This document shows, in pieces, positions 63,684 through 64,000 of a stretch of 64,000 bases of DNA. The DNA comes from Solirubrobacter phytolaccae (GTDB lineage: Bacteria > Actinomycetota > Thermoleophilia > Solirubrobacterales > Solirubrobacteraceae), in contig NZ_JAPDDP010000001.1 in assembly GCF_027587195.1 (NCBI RefSeq), forward strand, positions 167,766 to 231,765. The letters are read 5' to 3'. The translations under genes were made by a program, and so were the position numbers. The notes below the pieces were generated by a model that did no database searches, had not been told where the DNA came from, and was given only the letters and a program-made list of their open reading frames with translations. The first letter of the stretch is position 1. Each line of letters begins with the position of its first letter.

Positions 63684-64000
63684 ATGGGACCGTCCGACCG
63701 CCTTGTCCGCGCCGTGGCCGAAGAGCGCGCCACGCTCGAGCGCCAGCGCGCCCACCTCGCCCGCGAGGCGGACGGCCTGCGCGCGTCGCTGCGCCGGATC
63801 GAGGCGGGCCTGGCCGAGATCGACGCGCTCACCGCACGCCTCGACGACATCGCCCCGCGGGCGGGACGCCGCCGCGGCGACTCCGAGATCGGCCGCCGCA
63901 CGCCCGCGGTGGGGCGGCGAGACCGCACGCCGCGCGGCACCGATCGCCGCCACGGCGGCGGCCCGCCCGCACTTCCGAGCGGTGCGACCGCGGCCAAGTC
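63684..64000 (+). CDS. coiled-coil protein, C-terminus beyond the window
   Basis: Open from the ATG at 63684 to the end of the window (105 codons), with AGGA just upstream. Residues 1-55 form a coiled coil (VRAVAEERATLERQRAHLAR, RIEAGLAEIDALTARLDDI). From about 60 the chain is Arg/Gly/Pro-rich and probably disordered. I do not recognise it. The Arg-rich linker may precede a domain outside the window. Confidence 0.55.
   Translation, partial: MGPSDRLVRAVAEERATLERQRAHLAREADGLRASLRRIEAGLAEIDALTARLDDIAPRAGRRRGDSEIGRRTPAVGRRDRTPRGTDRRHGGGPPALPSGATAAK

Overview
The window is very GC-rich, densely coded DNA with GTG/TTG starts, 4-bp start/stop overlaps and genes typical of Actinobacteria. RecBCD, a PilB-PilT-PilC locus, an IscU-MnmA fusion, a DUF433 protein and DUF2277 suggest a soil actinobacterium, possibly of the Solirubrobacterales (Thermoleophilia). 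That placement is inference from gene content and base composition; no rRNA is present.

Region 1 (1-9652) is accessory. Two large unrecognised proteins without signal peptides run leftward; the first runs off the window. Divergently from them a four-gene operon encodes a DUF4474 protein with an added beta-sandwich, a GH25-like barrel, a zinc phospholipase C/S1 nuclease-like helical protein and a tiny beta protein. A sedolisin-type (S53) peptidase follows on the other strand.

Region 2 (about 9755-18410) is an integrated element of about 8.6 kb. A 15-bp direct repeat derived from the 3' half of a CAU-anticodon tRNA bounds it. Repeated integrase arm-type sites (TTCGGGACAC) lie just inside both ends, and a frameshifted tyrosine integrase sits next to the right end. 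The cargo is an HTH regulator-protein kinase-TPR operon, an OLD/PARIS-like ATPase-TOPRIM protein, a probable PD-(D/E)XK protein and a Phd antitoxin whose VapC toxin has decayed. The cargo has lower GC than its surroundings and looks like a defence island; the kinase-TPR operon is the best candidate for an undescribed system.

Region 3 (18.5-31.8 kb) is mostly core genome: MarR-MFS operon, formiminotransferase-like protein, MBL hydrolase-hisS-aspS, a thioredoxin-like exported protein, the IscU-MnmA fusion, NUDIX hydrolase, alaS and ruvX. Region 4 (31.9-46.0 kb) holds a 2042-residue PAS-coiled coil-PAS protein, mltG, aroE and the type IV pilus/type II secretion motor genes pilB, pilT and pilC, with a zinc-ribbon protein kinase inserted backwards between pilB and pilT. 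Region 5 (46.0-53.9 kb) is a mix of exported proteins, transporters, dehydrogenases, a rhodanese, an NlpC/P60 hydrolase and an ECF sigma/partner pair. Region 6 (53.9-64 kb) is recC-recB-recD followed by an SDR, DUF2277 and small proteins.

A recurring feature is a TAnnnT hexamer 6-10 nt before the start codon of at least 14 genes. This suggests that leaderless transcripts are common here and gives direct promoter calls for many genes.
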